Position numbers and translations under genes: made by a program. This document shows, piece after piece, positions 1-14,000 of a stretch of 64,000 nucleotides of DNA. The stretch spans positions 558,001 through 622,000 of the forward strand of contig JAPYXD010000746.1 of the NCBI GenBank assembly GCA_030998225.1, read 5' to 3'. Source of the DNA: Diplolepis rosae. Taxonomy: Eukaryota > Arthropoda > Insecta > Hymenoptera > Diplolepididae. Positions within the stretch are counted from its first letter, which is position 1. Every line of letters starts with the position of its first letter. A model generated the notes under the pieces. The model searched no databases, was not told where the DNA came from, and saw nothing but the letters and a program-made list of their open reading frames with translations.

Positions 1-1498
1 AGAAAAATTCTTATACTCCTAAGAATTCGCGCATTACTTGGCCACTTTACTTAAAGTCAGAGTACGGAAATCTCGCGTATTACTTGACAACTTATAAAAA
101 TTCTTATACTCCTAAGAACTCGCGCATTACTTGGCCACCTTACTTTAAGTCAGAGTTCGGAAATCTCGCGTATTAGTTGGCCACTTTATAACAATACTCT
201 TACTCCTAAGAATCTGCCCATTACTTGACCACCTTATTTAAAGTCAGACTTCGTTTAACTCGCGTATTACTTGGCCACTTATGTATTTATATAAGTCATG
301 AGGTACATTGAACTCGCGTATTACTTGGCTACTTATAAAAATTCTTATACTCCTAAGAACTCGCGCATTACTTGGCCACCTTACTTAAAGTCAGATTCCG
401 GAAATCTCGCGTATTACTTGACCACTTTAGAAAAATTCTTATACTCCTATGAATTCGCGTATTACTTGGCCACCTTACTTAAAGTCAGAGTCTGGAAATC
501 TCGCGCATTACTTGGCTACTTATAAAAATTCTTATACTCCTAAGAACTCGCGCATTACTTGGCCACCTTACTTTAAGTCAGAGTTCGGAAATCTCGCGTA
601 TTAGTTGGCCACTTTATAACAATACTCTTACTCCTAAGAATCTGCCCATTACTTGACCACCTTATTTAAAGTCAGATTCCGGAAATCTCGCGCATTACTT
701 GGCCACTCTTTTCAGGACAGGCTTCGTCTAACTCGCGCATTACGAGGCCACATATGTATTTATATCAGTCATGAGGTCCATTGAACTCGCGCATTATTTG
801 GCCACCTTACTTTAAGTCAGAGTTCGGAAATCTCGCGTATTAGTTGGCCACTATATAACAATTCTTATACTCCTAAGAATTCGTGCATTACTTTGCCACC
901 TTATTTAAAGTCAGATTCCGGAAATCTCGCGTATTACTTGGACACTTTAGAAAAATTCTTATACTCCTATGAATTCGCGTATTACTTGGCCACCTTACTT
1001 ATAGTCAGAGTCCGGAAATCTCGCGTATTACTTGGCTACTTATAAAAATTCTTATACTCCTAAGAACTCGCGCATTACTTGGCCACCATACTTTAAGTCA
1101 GAGTTCGGAAATCTCGCTAATTAGTTGGCCACTATATAACAATTCTTATACTCCTAAGAATTCGTGCATTACTTTGCCACCTTATTTAAAGTCAGATTCC
1201 GGAAATCTCGCGTATTACTTGGACACTTTAGAAAAATTCTTATACTCCTATGAATTCGCGTATTACTTGGCCACTTTACTTAAAGTCAGAGTACGGAAAT
1301 CTCGCGCATTACTTGGCTACTTATAAAAATTCTTATACTCCTAAGAACTCGCGCATTACTTGGCCACCTTACTTTAAGTCAGAGTTCGGAAATCTCGCGT
1401 ATTAGTTGGCCACTTTATAACAATTCTCTTACTCCTAAGAATTCGCGCATTACTTGGCCACTCTTTTCAAGACAGACTTCGTTTAACTCGCGTATTAC
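1..1498 (+). repeat. Irregular satellite, local 425- and 283-bp repeats
   Basis: This stretch is a mixed series of a, b, c and d monomers. A block with the rare linked variants AATACTCTTACTCC and AATCTGCCCATTACTTGACC appears at about 115-245 and again at about 540-668, an offset of 425 bp. A second block containing CACTATATAACAATTC repeats near 840 and 1120, an offset of about 283 bp. No long higher-order unit is evident. The first base is already inside a class b monomer. I see no genes or unique sequence. Confidence 0.85.
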
Positions 1499-3910
1499 TT
1501 GGCCACTTATGTATTTATATCAGTCATGAGGTCCATTGAACTCGCGCATTACTTGGCTACTTATAAAAATTCTCATACTCCTAAGTATTCGCGCATTACT
1601 TGGCCTCTATTTTCAAGACATACTTCGCTTAATTCGCGTATTACTTGGCTACTTATAAAAATTCTTATACTCCTAAGAATTCGCGCATTACTTGGCCACT
1701 ATTTTCAAGACATACTTCGCTTAACTCGCGCATTACTGGGCTACTTATAAAAACTCTTATACTCCTAAGAACTCGCGCATTACTTGTCCACTTTATAAAA
1801 ATTCTTATACTCCTAAGAACTCGCTCATTACTTGGCCACCTTACTTTAAGTCAGAGTTCGGAAATCTCGCGTATTACTTGGCCACTTTAGAAAAATTCTA
1901 GTACTTCTATGAATTAGCGTATTACTTGGCCACCTTACTTTAAGTCAGAGTCCGGAAATCTCGCGTATTACTTGGCCACTTTAGAAAAATTCTTATACTC
2001 CTAAGAACTCGCGCATTACTTGGCCACCTTACTTAAAGTCAGAGTACGGAAATCTCGCGCATTACTTGGCCACTTTATAAAAATTCTTACACTCCTAAGA
2101 ATTCGCGCATTACTTGGCCATCTTACTTAAAGTCAGAATACGGAAATCTCGCGCATTGCTTGGCCACCTTACTTAAGGTCAGAGTCTGGTAATCTCGGGT
2201 ATTGCTTGGCCACTTTATAGCAATTCTTATACTCCTAAGAATTCGCGCATTATTTGGCCACCTTACTTTAAGTCAGAGTTCGGAAATCTCGCGTGTTAGT
2301 TGGCCACTTTATAACAATTCTCTTACTCCTAAGAATTCGCGCATTACTTGGCCACCATTTTAAAGACGCACTTCGCTTAACTCGCGTATTACTGGGCTAC
2401 TTATAAAAATTCTTATACTCCTAAGAACTCGCGCATTACTTGGCCACCTTACTTAAAGTCAGAGTACGGAAATCTCGCGCAAGACTTGGCCACTCTAGAA
2501 AAATTCATATACTCCTATGAATACGCATAATACTTGGCCATCTTACTTAAAGTCAGAATACGGAAATCTCGCGCATTGCTTGGCCACCTTACTTAAGGTC
2601 AGAGTCCGGTAATCTCGGGTATTACTTGGCCACTTTATAGCAATTCTTATACTCCTAAGAATTCGCGCATTACTTGGCCACCTTATTTAAATTCAGAGTC
2701 CGGAAATCTCGCGCATTACTTGGCCACTCTTTTCAGGACAGGCTTCGTCTAACTCGCGCATTACGAGGCCACATATGTATTTATATCAGTCATGTTGTTC
2801 TTTGAACTCGCGCATTACTTGGCCACCTTACTTTATGTCAGAGTCCGGAAATCTCGCGTATTACTTGGCCACTTTAGAAAAATTCTAACACTCCTAAGAA
2901 CTCGCGCATTACTTGGCCACGTTACTTTAACTCAGAGTTCGGAAATCTCACGTATTAGTTGGCCACTTTATAACAATTCTTATACTCCTAAGAATTCGTG
3001 CATTACTTTGCCACCTTATTTAAAGTCAGATTCCGGAAATCTCGCGTATTACTTGGACACTTTAGAAAAATTCTTATACTCCTATGAATTCGCGTATTAC
3101 TTGGCCACTTTACTTAAAGTCAGAGTACGGAAATCTCGCGCATTACTTGGCTACTTATAAAAATTCTCTTACTCCTAAGAATTCGCGCATTACTTGGTCA
3201 CTCTTTTCAAGACAGACTTCGTTTAACTCGCGTATTACTTGGCCACTTATTTATTTATATCAGTCATGAGGTACATTGTACTCGCGTATTACTTGGCCAC
3301 TTATTTATTTATATCAGTCATGAGGTACATTGAACTCGCGTATTACTTGGCTACTTATAAAAATTCTTATACTCCTAAGAATTCGCGCATTACTTGGCCA
3401 CTAGTTTCAAGACATACTTCGCTTAACTCGCGTATTACTTGGCTACTTATAAAAATTCTTATACTCCTAAGAACTCGCGCATTACTTGGCCACCTTACTT
3501 TAACTCAGAGTTCGGAAATCTCGCGTATTAGTTGGCCACTTTATAACAATTCTTATACTCCTAAGAATTCGTGCATTACTTGGCCACCTTATTTAAAGTC
3601 AGATTCCGGAAATCTCGCGTATTACTTGGCCACTTTAGAAAAATTCTTATACTCCTATGAATTCGCTTATTACTTGGCCATCTTACTTAAAGTCAGAATA
3701 CGGAAATCTCGCGCATTGCTTGGCCACCTTACTTAAGGTCAGAGTCCGGTAATCTCGGGTACTACTTGGCCACTTAAAGCAATTCTTATACTCCTAAGAA
3801 TTCGCGCATTACTTGGCCACCTTATTTAAATTCAGAGTCCGGAAATCTCGCGCATTACTTGGCCACTCTTTTCAGGACAGGCTTCGTCTAACTCGCGCAT
3901 TACGAGGCCA
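1499..3910 (+). repeat. Irregular satellite with first dD doublet
   Basis: Starts at a dA monomer, then b c b c b b monomers in the same order as the start of the right-hand P units, followed by mixed a and b monomers. A segment with GCATTGCTTGG and GGTAATCTCGGG appears near 2120 and again near 2540. Two consecutive dD monomers lie at about 3239-3346. The longest forward open frame in the window (165 codons, 3239-3736) lies here. It translates only repeat permutations and has no coding character. Confidence 0.85.
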
Positions 3911-5938
3911 CATATGTATTTATATCAGTCATGAGGTCCATTGAACTCGCGCATTACTTGGCCACCTTACTTTAACTCAGAGTTCGGAAATCTCGCGTAA
4001 TAGTTGGCCACTTTATAACAATTCTTATACTCCTAAGAACTCGCGCATTACTTGGCCACCTTACTTTATTCAGAGTTCGGAAATCTCGCGTATTAGTTGG
4101 CTACTTATAAAAATTCTTATACTCCTAAGAATTCGTGCATTACTTTGCCACCTTATTTAAAGTCAGAGTCCGGTAATCTCGGGTATTACTTGGCCACTCT
4201 TTTCAGGACAGCCTTCGTCTAACTCGCGCATTACGAGGCGACTTATGTATTTATATCAGTCATGAGGTCCATTGAACTCGCGCATTACTTGGACACATTA
4301 CTTTAAGTAAGGGTCCGGAAATCTCGCGTATTATTAGGCCACTTTAGAAAAATTCTTAAAATCCTAAGAACTCGCGCATTACTTGGCCACCTTACTTTAT
4401 TCAGAGTCCGGAAATCTCGCGCATTACTTGGCCACTCTTTTCAGGACAGCCTTCGTCTAACTCGCGCATTACGAGGCGACATATGTATTTATATCAGTCA
4501 TGAGGTCCATTGAACTCGCGCATTACTTGGCCACTTTACTTTAAGTTAGGGTCCGGAAATCTCGCGTATTATTCGGCCACTTTAGAAAAATTCTTAAAAT
4601 CCTAAGAACTCGCGCATTACTTGGCCACGTTACTTTAACTCAGATTTCGGAAATCTCGCGTAATAGTTGGCCACTTTATAACAATTCTTATACTCCTAAG
4701 AACTCGCGCATTACTTGGCCACCTTACTTTATTCAGAGTTCGGAAATCTCGCGTATTAGTTGGCCACTTTATAACAATACTTATACTCCTAAGAATTCGT
4801 GCATTACTTTGCCACCTTATTTAAAGTCAGAGTCCGGTAATCTCGGGTATTACTTGGCCACTTTATAGCAATTCTTATACTCCTAAGAATTCGCGCATTA
4901 CTTGGCCACCTTATTTAAATTCAGAGTCCGGAAATCTCGCGCATTACTTGGCCACTCTTTTCAGGACAGCCTTCGTCTAACTCGCGCATTACGAGGCGAC
5001 ATATGTATTTATATCAGTCATGAGGTCCATTGAACTCGCGCATTACTTGGCCACCTTACTTTAAGTAAGAGTCCGGAAATCTCGCGTATTACTTGGCCAC
5101 ATTAGAAAAATTCTTAAAATCCTAAGAACTCGCGCATTACTTGGCCACGTTACTTTAACTCAGAGTTCGGAAATCTCGCGTATTAGTTGGCCACTTTATA
5201 ACAATTCTTATACTCCTAAGAACTCGCGCATTACTTGGCCACCTTACTTTAAGTCAGAGTTCGGAAATCTCGCGTAATAGTTGGCCACGTTACTTTAACT
5301 CAGAGTTCGGAAATCTCGCGTATTAGTTGGCCACTTTATAACAATTCTTATACTCCTAACAACTCGCGCATTACTTGGCCACTTTACTTTAAGTCAGAGT
5401 TCGGAAATCTCGCGTATTAGTTGGCCACTTTATAACAATTCTTATACTCCTAAGAACTCGCGCATTACTTGGCCACATTACTTTAAGTCAGAGTTCGGAA
5501 ATCTCGCGTATTAGTTGGCCACTTATAAAAATTCTTATACTCCTAAGAACTCGCGCATTACTTGGCCACCTTACTTTAAGTCAGAGTTCGGAAATCTCGC
5601 GTACTACTTGGCCACGTTACTTTAACTCAGAGTTCGGAAATCTTGCGTATTAGTTGGCCACTTTATAACAATTCTTATACTCCTAAGAACTCGCGCATTA
5701 CTTGGCCACCTTACTTTAACTCAGAGTTCGGAAATCTCGCGTATTAGTTGGCCACTTTATAACAATTCTTATACTCCTAAGAACTCGCGCATTACTTGGC
5801 CACCTTACTTTAAGTCAGAGTTCGGAAATCTCGCGTATTAGTTGGCCACTTTATAACTATTCTCTTACTCTTAAGAATTCGCGCATTACTTGGCCACTCT
5901 TTTCAAGACAGACTTCGTGAAACTCGCGTATTACTTGG
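3911..5938 (+). repeat. Short-period satellite: dB spacing 250-517 bp, then a-b dimers
   Basis: dB monomers recur near 3911, 4232, 4482 and 4999, spacings of about 321, 250 and 517 bp. From about 5130 to 5870 the array is mostly alternating a and b monomers, a simple dimer of about 94 bp, with two places where a follows a directly. This is the least elaborate higher-order structure in the window. Variants TTACTTTATTCAGAG and TAATAGTTGGCC are enriched here. Confidence 0.85.
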
Positions 5939-6514
5939 CCACTTATGTATTTATATCAGTCATGAGGTACATTGAACTCGCGTATTACTTGGCCACTTTA
6001 TAAAAATTCTTACACTCCTAAGAATTCGCGCATTACTTGGCCACTATTTTCAAGACATACTTCGCTTAACTCGCGTATTACTTGGCTACTTATAAAAATT
6101 CTTATACTCAGAAGAACTCGCGCATTACTTGGCCACTTTATAAAAATTCTTACACTCCTAAAAATGCGCGCATTACTTGGCCACCTTACTTTAAGTCAGA
6201 GTACGGAAATCTCGCGCATTACTTGGCTACTTTAGAAAAATTCTTATACTCCTATGAATTCGCTTATTACTTGGCCATCTTACTTAAAGTCAGAATACGG
6301 AAATCTCGCGAATTGCTTGGCCACCTTACTTAAGGTCAGAGTCCGGTAATCTGGGGTATTACTTGGCAAATTTATAGCAATTCTTATACTCCTAAGATTT
6401 CGCGCATTACTTGGCCACCTTATTTAAATTCAGAGTCCGGAAATCTCGCGTATTACTGGCCACTTTAGAAAAATTCTTAAAATCCTAAGAACTCGCGCAT
6501 TACTTGGCCACCTT
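5939..6514 (+). repeat. Satellite, dA-led segment
   Basis: A dA monomer followed by b, b, c, b, b, a, b, a, a, b. The same monomer order, with most of the same variants, recurs at 25810-26240 and 27937-28370, so this segment relates to the ~2127-bp tandem unit. One monomer near 6440 reads TATTACTGGCC, a one-base deletion in the core that is also seen at about 11600. Confidence 0.85.
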
Positions 6515-9500
6515 ACTTTAAGTCAGAGTTCGGAAATCTCGCGTATTAGTTGGCCACTTTATAACAATACTCTTACTCCTAAGAATCTGCGCATTACTTG
6601 ACCACCTTATTTAAATTCAGAGTCCAGAAATCTCGCGCATTACTTGGCCACTCTTTTCAGGACAGGCTTCGTCTAACTCGCGCATTACGAGGCCACATAT
6701 GTATTTATATCAGTCATGAGGTCCATTGAACTCGCGCATTATTTGGCCACCTTACTTTAAGTCAGAGTCCGGAAATCTCGCGTATTACTTGGCCACTTTA
6801 GAAAAATTCTTAAAATCCTAAGAACTCGCGCATTACTTGGCCATCTTACTTAAAGTCAGAATAAGGAAATCTCGCGAATTGCTTGGCCACCTTACTTAAG
6901 GTCAGAGTCCGGTAATCTCGGGTATTACTTGGCAACTTTATAGCAATTCTTATACTCCTAAGATTTCGCGCATTACTTGACCACCTTATTTAAATTCAGA
7001 GTCCGGAAATCTCGCGCATTACTTGGCCACTCTTTTCAGGACAGGCTTCGTCTAACTCGCGCATTACGAGGCCACATATGTATTTATATCAGTCATGAGG
7101 TCCATTGAACTCGCGCATTATTTGGCCACCTTACTTTAAGTCAGAGTTCGGAAATCTCGCGTATTAGTTGGCCACTATATAACAATTCTTATACTCCTAA
7201 GAATTCGTGCATTACTTTGCCACCTTATTTAAAGTCAGATTCCGGAAATCTCGCGTATTACTTGGACACTTTAGAAAAATTCTTATACTCCTATGAATTC
7301 GCGTATTACTTGGCCACTTTACTTAAAGTCAGAGTACGGAAATCTCGCGCATTACTTGGCTACTTATAAAAATTCTTATACTCCTAAGAACTCGCGCATT
7401 ACTTGGCCACCTTACTTTAAGTCAGAGTTCGGAAATCTCGCGTATTAGTTGGCCACTTTATAACAATTCTCTTACTCCTAAGAATTCGCGCATTACTTGG
7501 CCACTCTTTTCAAGACAGACTTCGTTTAACTCGCGTATTACTTGGCAACTTATGCATTTATATCAGTCATGAGGTACATTGAACTCGCGTATTACTTGGC
7601 TACTTATAAAAATTCTTATACTCCTAAGAATTCGCGCATTACTTGGCCACTATTTTCAAGACATACTTCGCTTAACTCGCGTATTACTTCGCTACTTATA
7701 AAAACTCTTATACTCCTAAGAACTCGCGTATTACTTGGCCACCTTACTTAAAGTCAGAGTACGGAAAACTCGCGCATTACTTGGCCACTTTACTTTAAGT
7801 CAGAGTCCGGAAATCTCGCGTATAACTTGGGCACTTTATAACAATTCTCTTACTCCTAAGAATTCGCGCATTTCTTGGCCACTCTTTTCAAGACAGACTT
7901 CGTTTAACTCGCGTATTAGTTGGCCACTTTATAACAATTCTTATACTCCTAAGAATTCGCGCATTACTTGACCAGCTTATTTAAAGTCAGAGTCCGGAAA
8001 TCTCGCGCATTACTTGGCCACTCTTTTCAGGACAGGCTTCGTCTAACTCGCGCATTACGAGGCCACATATGTATTTATATCAGTCATGAGGTCCATTGAA
8101 CTCGCGCATTATTTGGCTACCTTACTTTAAGTCAGAGTCCGGAAATCTCGCGTATTACTTGGCCACTTTAGAAAAATTCTTAAAATCCTAAGAACTCGCG
8201 CATTACTTGGCCACGTTACTTTAACTCAGAGTTCGGAAATCTCGCGTATTATTTGGCCACTATATAACAATTCTTATACTCCTAAGAATTCGTGCATTAC
8301 TTTGCCACCTTATTTAAAGTCAGATTCCGGAAATTTCGCGTATTTCTTGGACACTTTAGAAATATTCTTATACTCCTATGAATTCGCGCATTACTTGGCC
8401 ACTTTACTTAAAGTCAGAGTCCGGAAATCTCGCGCATTACTTGGCTACATATAGAAATTCTTATACTCCCAAGAACTCGCGCATTACTTGGCCACTCTTT
8501 TCAAGACAGACTTCGTCTAACTCGCGTATTACGAGGCCACTTATGTAGTTATCTCATTCATGTGGTTCATGGAACTCGCGTATTACTTGGCTACTTATAA
8601 AAATTCTTATACTACTAAGAATTCGCGCATTACTTGGCCACTATTTTCAAGACATACTTCGCTTAACTCGCGTATTACTTGGCTACTTATAAAAATTCTT
8701 ATACTCCTAAGAACTCGCGCATTACTTGGCCACCTTACTTAAAGTCAGAGTACGGAAATCTCGCGTATTAGATGGCCACTTCATAACAATTCTTATACTC
8801 ATAAGAATTTGTGCATTACTTGGCCACATTATTTAAAGTCAGATTCCGGAAATCTCGCGTATTACTTGGCCACTTTAGAAAAATTCTTATACTCCTATGA
8901 ATTCGCTTATTACTTGGCCATCTTACTTTAAGTCAGAGTTCGGAAATCTCGCGTATTAGTTGGCCACTTTATAACAATACTCTTACTCCTAAGAATCTGC
9001 GCATTACTTGACCACCTTATTTAAATTCAGAGTCCGGAAATCTCGCGCATTACTTGGCCACTCTTTTCAGGACAGGCTTCGTCTAACTCGCGCATTACGA
9101 GGCCACATATGTATTTATATCAGTCATGAGGTCCATTGAACTCGCGCATTATTTGGCCACCTTACTTTAAGTCAGAGTCCGGAAATCTCCCGTATTACTT
9201 GGCCACTTTAGAAAAATTCTTAAAATCCTAAGAACTCGCGCATTACTTGGCCATCTTACTTAAAGTCAGAATACGGAAATCTCGCGAATTGCTTGGCCAC
9301 CTTACTTAAGGTCAGAGTCTGGTAATCTCGGGTATTACTTGGCAACTTTATAGCAATTCTTATACTCCTAAGATTTCGCGCATTACTTGACCACCTTATT
9401 TAAATTCAGAGTCCGGAAATCTCGCGCATTACTTGGCCACTCTTTTCAGGACAGGCTTCGTCTAACTCGCGCATTACGAGGCCACATATGTATTTATATC

Positions 9501-11039
9501 AGTCATGTGGTCCATTGAACTCGCGCATTACTTGGCCACCTTACTCTAAGTCAGAGTGCGGAAATCTCGCGTATTAGTTGGCCACTATATAACAATTCTT
9601 ATACTCCTAAGAATTCGTGCATTACTTTGCCACCTTATTTAAAGTCAGATTCCGGAAATCTCGCGTATTACTTGGACACTTTAGAAAAATTCTTATACTC
9701 CTATGAATTCGCGTATTACTTGGCCACCTTATTTTAAGTCAGAGTACGGAAATCTCGCGCATTATTCGGCCACTTTATAAAAATTCTTAGACTCCTAAGA
9801 ACTCGCGCATTACTTGGCCACCTTACTTTAAGTCAGAGTTCGGAAATCTCGCGTATTAGTTGGCCACTTTGTAACAATTCTCTTACTCCTAAGAATTCGC
9901 GCATTACTTGGCCACTCTTTTCAAGACAGACTTCGTTTAACTCGCGTATTACTTGGCCACTTATGTATTTATATCAGTCATGAGGTACATTGAACTCGCG
10001 TATTACTTGGCTACTTATAAAAATTCTTATACTTCTAAGAATTCGCGCATTACTTGGCCACTATTTTCAAGACATACTTCGCTTAACTCGCGTATTACTT
10101 GGCTACTTATAAAAATTCTTATACTCCTAAGAACTCGCGCATTACTTGGCCACCTGACTTAAAGTCAGAGTACGGAAATCTCGCGCATTACTTGGCCACC
10201 TTACTTTAAGTCAGAGTCCGAAAATCTCGCGTATAACTTGGCCACTTTAGAAAAATTCTTAAAATCCTAAGAACTCGCGCATTACTTGGCCACCTTACTT
10301 TAAGTCAGAGTTCGGAAATCTCGCGCATTACTTGGCCACTTTAGAAAAATTCTTAAAATCCTAAGAACTCGCGCATTACTCGGCCACCTTACTTTAACTC
10401 AGAGTTCGGAAATCTCGCGTATTAGTTGGCCACTATATAACAATTCTTATACTCCTAAGAATTCGTGCATTACTTTGCCACCTTATTTAAAGTCAGATTC
10501 CGGAAATCTCGCGTATTACTTGGACACTTTAGAAAAATTCTTATACTCCTATGAATTCGCGTATTACTTAGCCACTTTACTTAAAGTCAGAGTCCGGAAA
10601 TCTCGCGTATTACTTGGCTACTTATAAAAATTCTTATACTCCTAAGAACTCGCGCATTACTTGGCCACCTTACTTTAAGTCAGAGTTCGGAAATCTCGCG
10701 TATTAGTTGGCCACTTTATAACAATTCTCTTACTCCTAAGAATTCGCGCATTACTTGGCCACTCTTTTCAAGACAGACTTCGTGTAACTCGCGTATTACT
10801 TGGCCACTTATGTATTTATATCAGTCATGAGGTACATTGAACTCGCGTATTACTTGGCTACTTATAAAAATTCTTATACTCCTAAGAATTCGCGCATTAC
10901 TTGGCCACCTTACTTTAAGTCAGAGTTCGGAAATCTCGCGTATTAGTTGGCCACTTTATAACAATTCTCTTACTCCTAAGAATTCGCGCATTACTTGGCC
11001 ACTCTTTTCAAGACAGACTTCGTTTAACCCGCGTATTAC
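6515..11039 (+). repeat. Satellite with 1.3-kb segment copied at 2410-bp offset
   Basis: About 6515-7830 matches about 8925-10240 at a constant offset of 2410-2411 bp, judged by dB landmarks at 6697/9105 and 7074/9484 and dA landmarks at 7548/9959. Copy ends fall inside monomers near 6515/8925, where TTAAAATCC in one copy meets TTATACTCC in the other, and near 7830/10240. Between the copies, 8.4-8.9 kb has segments better matched near 11.04-11.40 kb. A five-monomer unit (d b a b c, 240 bp) spans 10800-11039. Confidence 0.8.
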
Positions 11040-14000
11040 TTGGCCACTTATGTATTTATATCAGTCATGAGGTACATTGAACTCGCGTATTACTTGGCTA
11101 CTTATAAAAATTCTTATACTACTAAGAATTCGCGCATTACTTGGCCACTATTTTCAAGACATACTTCGTGTAACTCGCGTATTACTTGGCTACTTATAAA
11201 AATTCTTATAATCCTAAGAACTCGCGCATTACTTGGCCACCTTACTTAAAGTCAGAGTGCGGAAATCTCGCGTATTAGATGGCCACTTCATAACAATTCT
11301 TATACTCATAAGAATTTGTGCATTACTTGGCCACATTATTTAAAGTCAGATTCCGGAAATCTCGCGTATTACTTGGCCACTTTAGAAAAATTCTTATACT
11401 CCTATGAATTCGCTTATTACTTGGCCATCTTACTTAAAGTCAGAATACGGAAATCTCGCGAATTGCTTGGCCACCTTACTTAAGGTCAGAGTCCGGTAAT
11501 CTCGGGTATTACTTGGCAACTTTATGGCAATTCTTATACTCCTAAGATTTCGCGCATTACTTGGCCACCTTATTTAAATTCAGAGTCCGGAAATCTCGCG
11601 TATTACTGGCCACTTTAGAAAAATTCTTATACTCCTAAGAACTCGCGCATTACTTGGCCACCTTACTTTAAGTCAGAGTTCGGAAATCTCGCGTATTAGT
11701 TGGCCACTTTATAACAATTCTATTACTCCTAAGAATTCGCGCATTACTTGGCCACCCTTTTCAAGACAGACTTCGGTTAACGCGCGTATTACTTGGCCAC
11801 TTATGTATTTATATCAGTCATGAGGTACATTGAACTCGCGTATTACTTGGCTACTTATAAAAATTCTTATACTACTAAGAATTCGCGCATTACTTGGCCA
11901 CTATTTTCAAGACATACTTCGCTTAACTCGCGTATTACTTGGCTACTTATAAAAATTCTTATACTCCTAAGAATTCGCGCATTACTTGGCCATCTTACTT
12001 AAAGTCAGAATACGGAAATCTCGCGCATTGCTTGGCCACCTTTCTTAAGGTCAGAGTCTGGTAATCTCGGGTATTGCTTGGCCACTTCATAGCAATTCTT
12101 ATACTCCTAAGAATTCGCGCATTACTTGGCCACCTTACTTTAAGTCAGAGTTCGGAAATCCCGCGTATTAGTTGGCCACTTTATAACAATTCTCTTACTC
12201 CTAAGAACTCGCGCATTACTTGGCCACTCTTTTCAAGACATACTTCGCTTAACTCGCGTATTACTTGGCTACTTATAAAAATTCTTATACTCCTAAGAAC
12301 TCGCGCATTACTTGGCCACCTTACTTAAAGTCAGAGTACGGAAATCTCGCGCATTACTTGGCTACTTTAGAAAAATTCTTATACTCCTATGAATTCGCTT
12401 ATTACTTGGCCATCTTACTTAAAGTCAGAATACGGAAATCTCGCGCATTGCTTGGCCACATTACTTAAGGTCAGAGTCCGGTAATCTCGGGTATTACTTG
12501 GCCACTTTATAGCAATTCTTATACTCCTAAGAACTCTCGCATTACTTGGCCACATTAATTAAACTCATAGTCCGGAAATCTCGCGCATTACTTGGCCACT
12601 CTTTTCAAGACAGACTTCGTGTAACTCGTGTATTACTTGGCCACTTATGTATTTATATCAGTCATGAGGTACATTGAACTCGCGTATTACTTGGCTACTT
12701 ATAAAAATTCTTATACTCCTAAGAATTCGTGCATTACTTGGCCACTATTTTCAAGACATACTTCGCTTAACTCGCGTATTACTTGGCTACTTATAAAAAT
12801 TCTTATACTCGTAAGAACTCGCGCATTACTTGGCCACTTTATAAAAATTCTTACACTCCTAAGAATTCGCGCATTACTTGGCCATCTTACTTAAAGTCAG
12901 AATACGAAAATCTCGCGCATTGCTTGGCCACCTTACTTAAGGTCAGAGTCCGGTAATCTCGGGTATTACTTGGCCACTTTATAGCAATTCTTATACTCCT
13001 AAGATTTCGCGCATTACTTGGCCACCTTATTTAAATTCAGAGTCCGGAAATCTCGCGTATTACTTGGCCACTTTAGAAAAATTCTTAAAATCCTAAGAAC
13101 TCGCGCATTACTCGGCCACCTTACTTTAAGTCAGAGTTCGGAAATCTCGCGTATTAGTTGGCCACATTATAACAATTCCCTTACTCCTAAGAATTCGCGC
13201 ATTACTTGACCACCTTATTTAAATTCAGAGTCCGGAAATCTCGCGCATTACATGGCCACTCTTTTCAGGACAGGCTTCGTCTAACTCGCGCATTACGAGG
13301 CCACATATGTATTTATATCAGTCATGAGGTCCATTGAACTCGCGCATTATTTGGCTACCTTACTTTAAGTCAGAGTCCGGGAATCTCGCGTATTACATGG
13401 CCACTTTAGAAAAATTCTTAAAATCCTAAGAACTCGCGCATTTCTCGGCCACCTTACTTTAACTCAGAGTTCGGAAATCTCGCGTATTAGTTGGCCACTA
13501 TATAACAATTCTTATACTCCTAAGAATTCGTGCATTACTTTGCCACCTTATTTAAAGTCAGATTCCGGAAATCTCGCGTATTACTTGGACACTTTAGAAA
13601 AATTCTTATACTCCTATGAATTCGCGTATTACTTAGCCACTTTACTTAAAGTCAGAGTACGGAAATCTCGCGCATTACTTGGCTACTTATAAAAATTCTT
13701 ATACTCCTAAGAACTCGCGCATTACTTGGCCACCTTACTTTAAGTCAGAGTTCGGAAATCTCGCGTATTAGTTGGCCACTTTATAACAATTCTCTTACTC
13801 CTAAGAATTCGCGCATTACTTGGCCACTCTTTTCAAGACAGACTTCGTTTAACTCGCGTATTACTTGGCCACTTATGTATTTATATCAGTCATGAGGTAC
13901 ATTGAAATCGCGTATTACTTGGCTACTTATAAAAATTCTTATACTCCTAAGAATTCGCGCATTACTTGGCCACTATTTTCAAGACATACTTCGCTTAACT

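Noticed and set aside
3239..3736. Protein-coding genes (longest forward frame 165 codons; many of 60-130)
   Set aside because: All translations are permutations of the same repeat words, start mostly at TTG within the core, break at every frame-shifting monomer, overlap one another in different frames, and lack any domain, promoter or ribosome-binding context.
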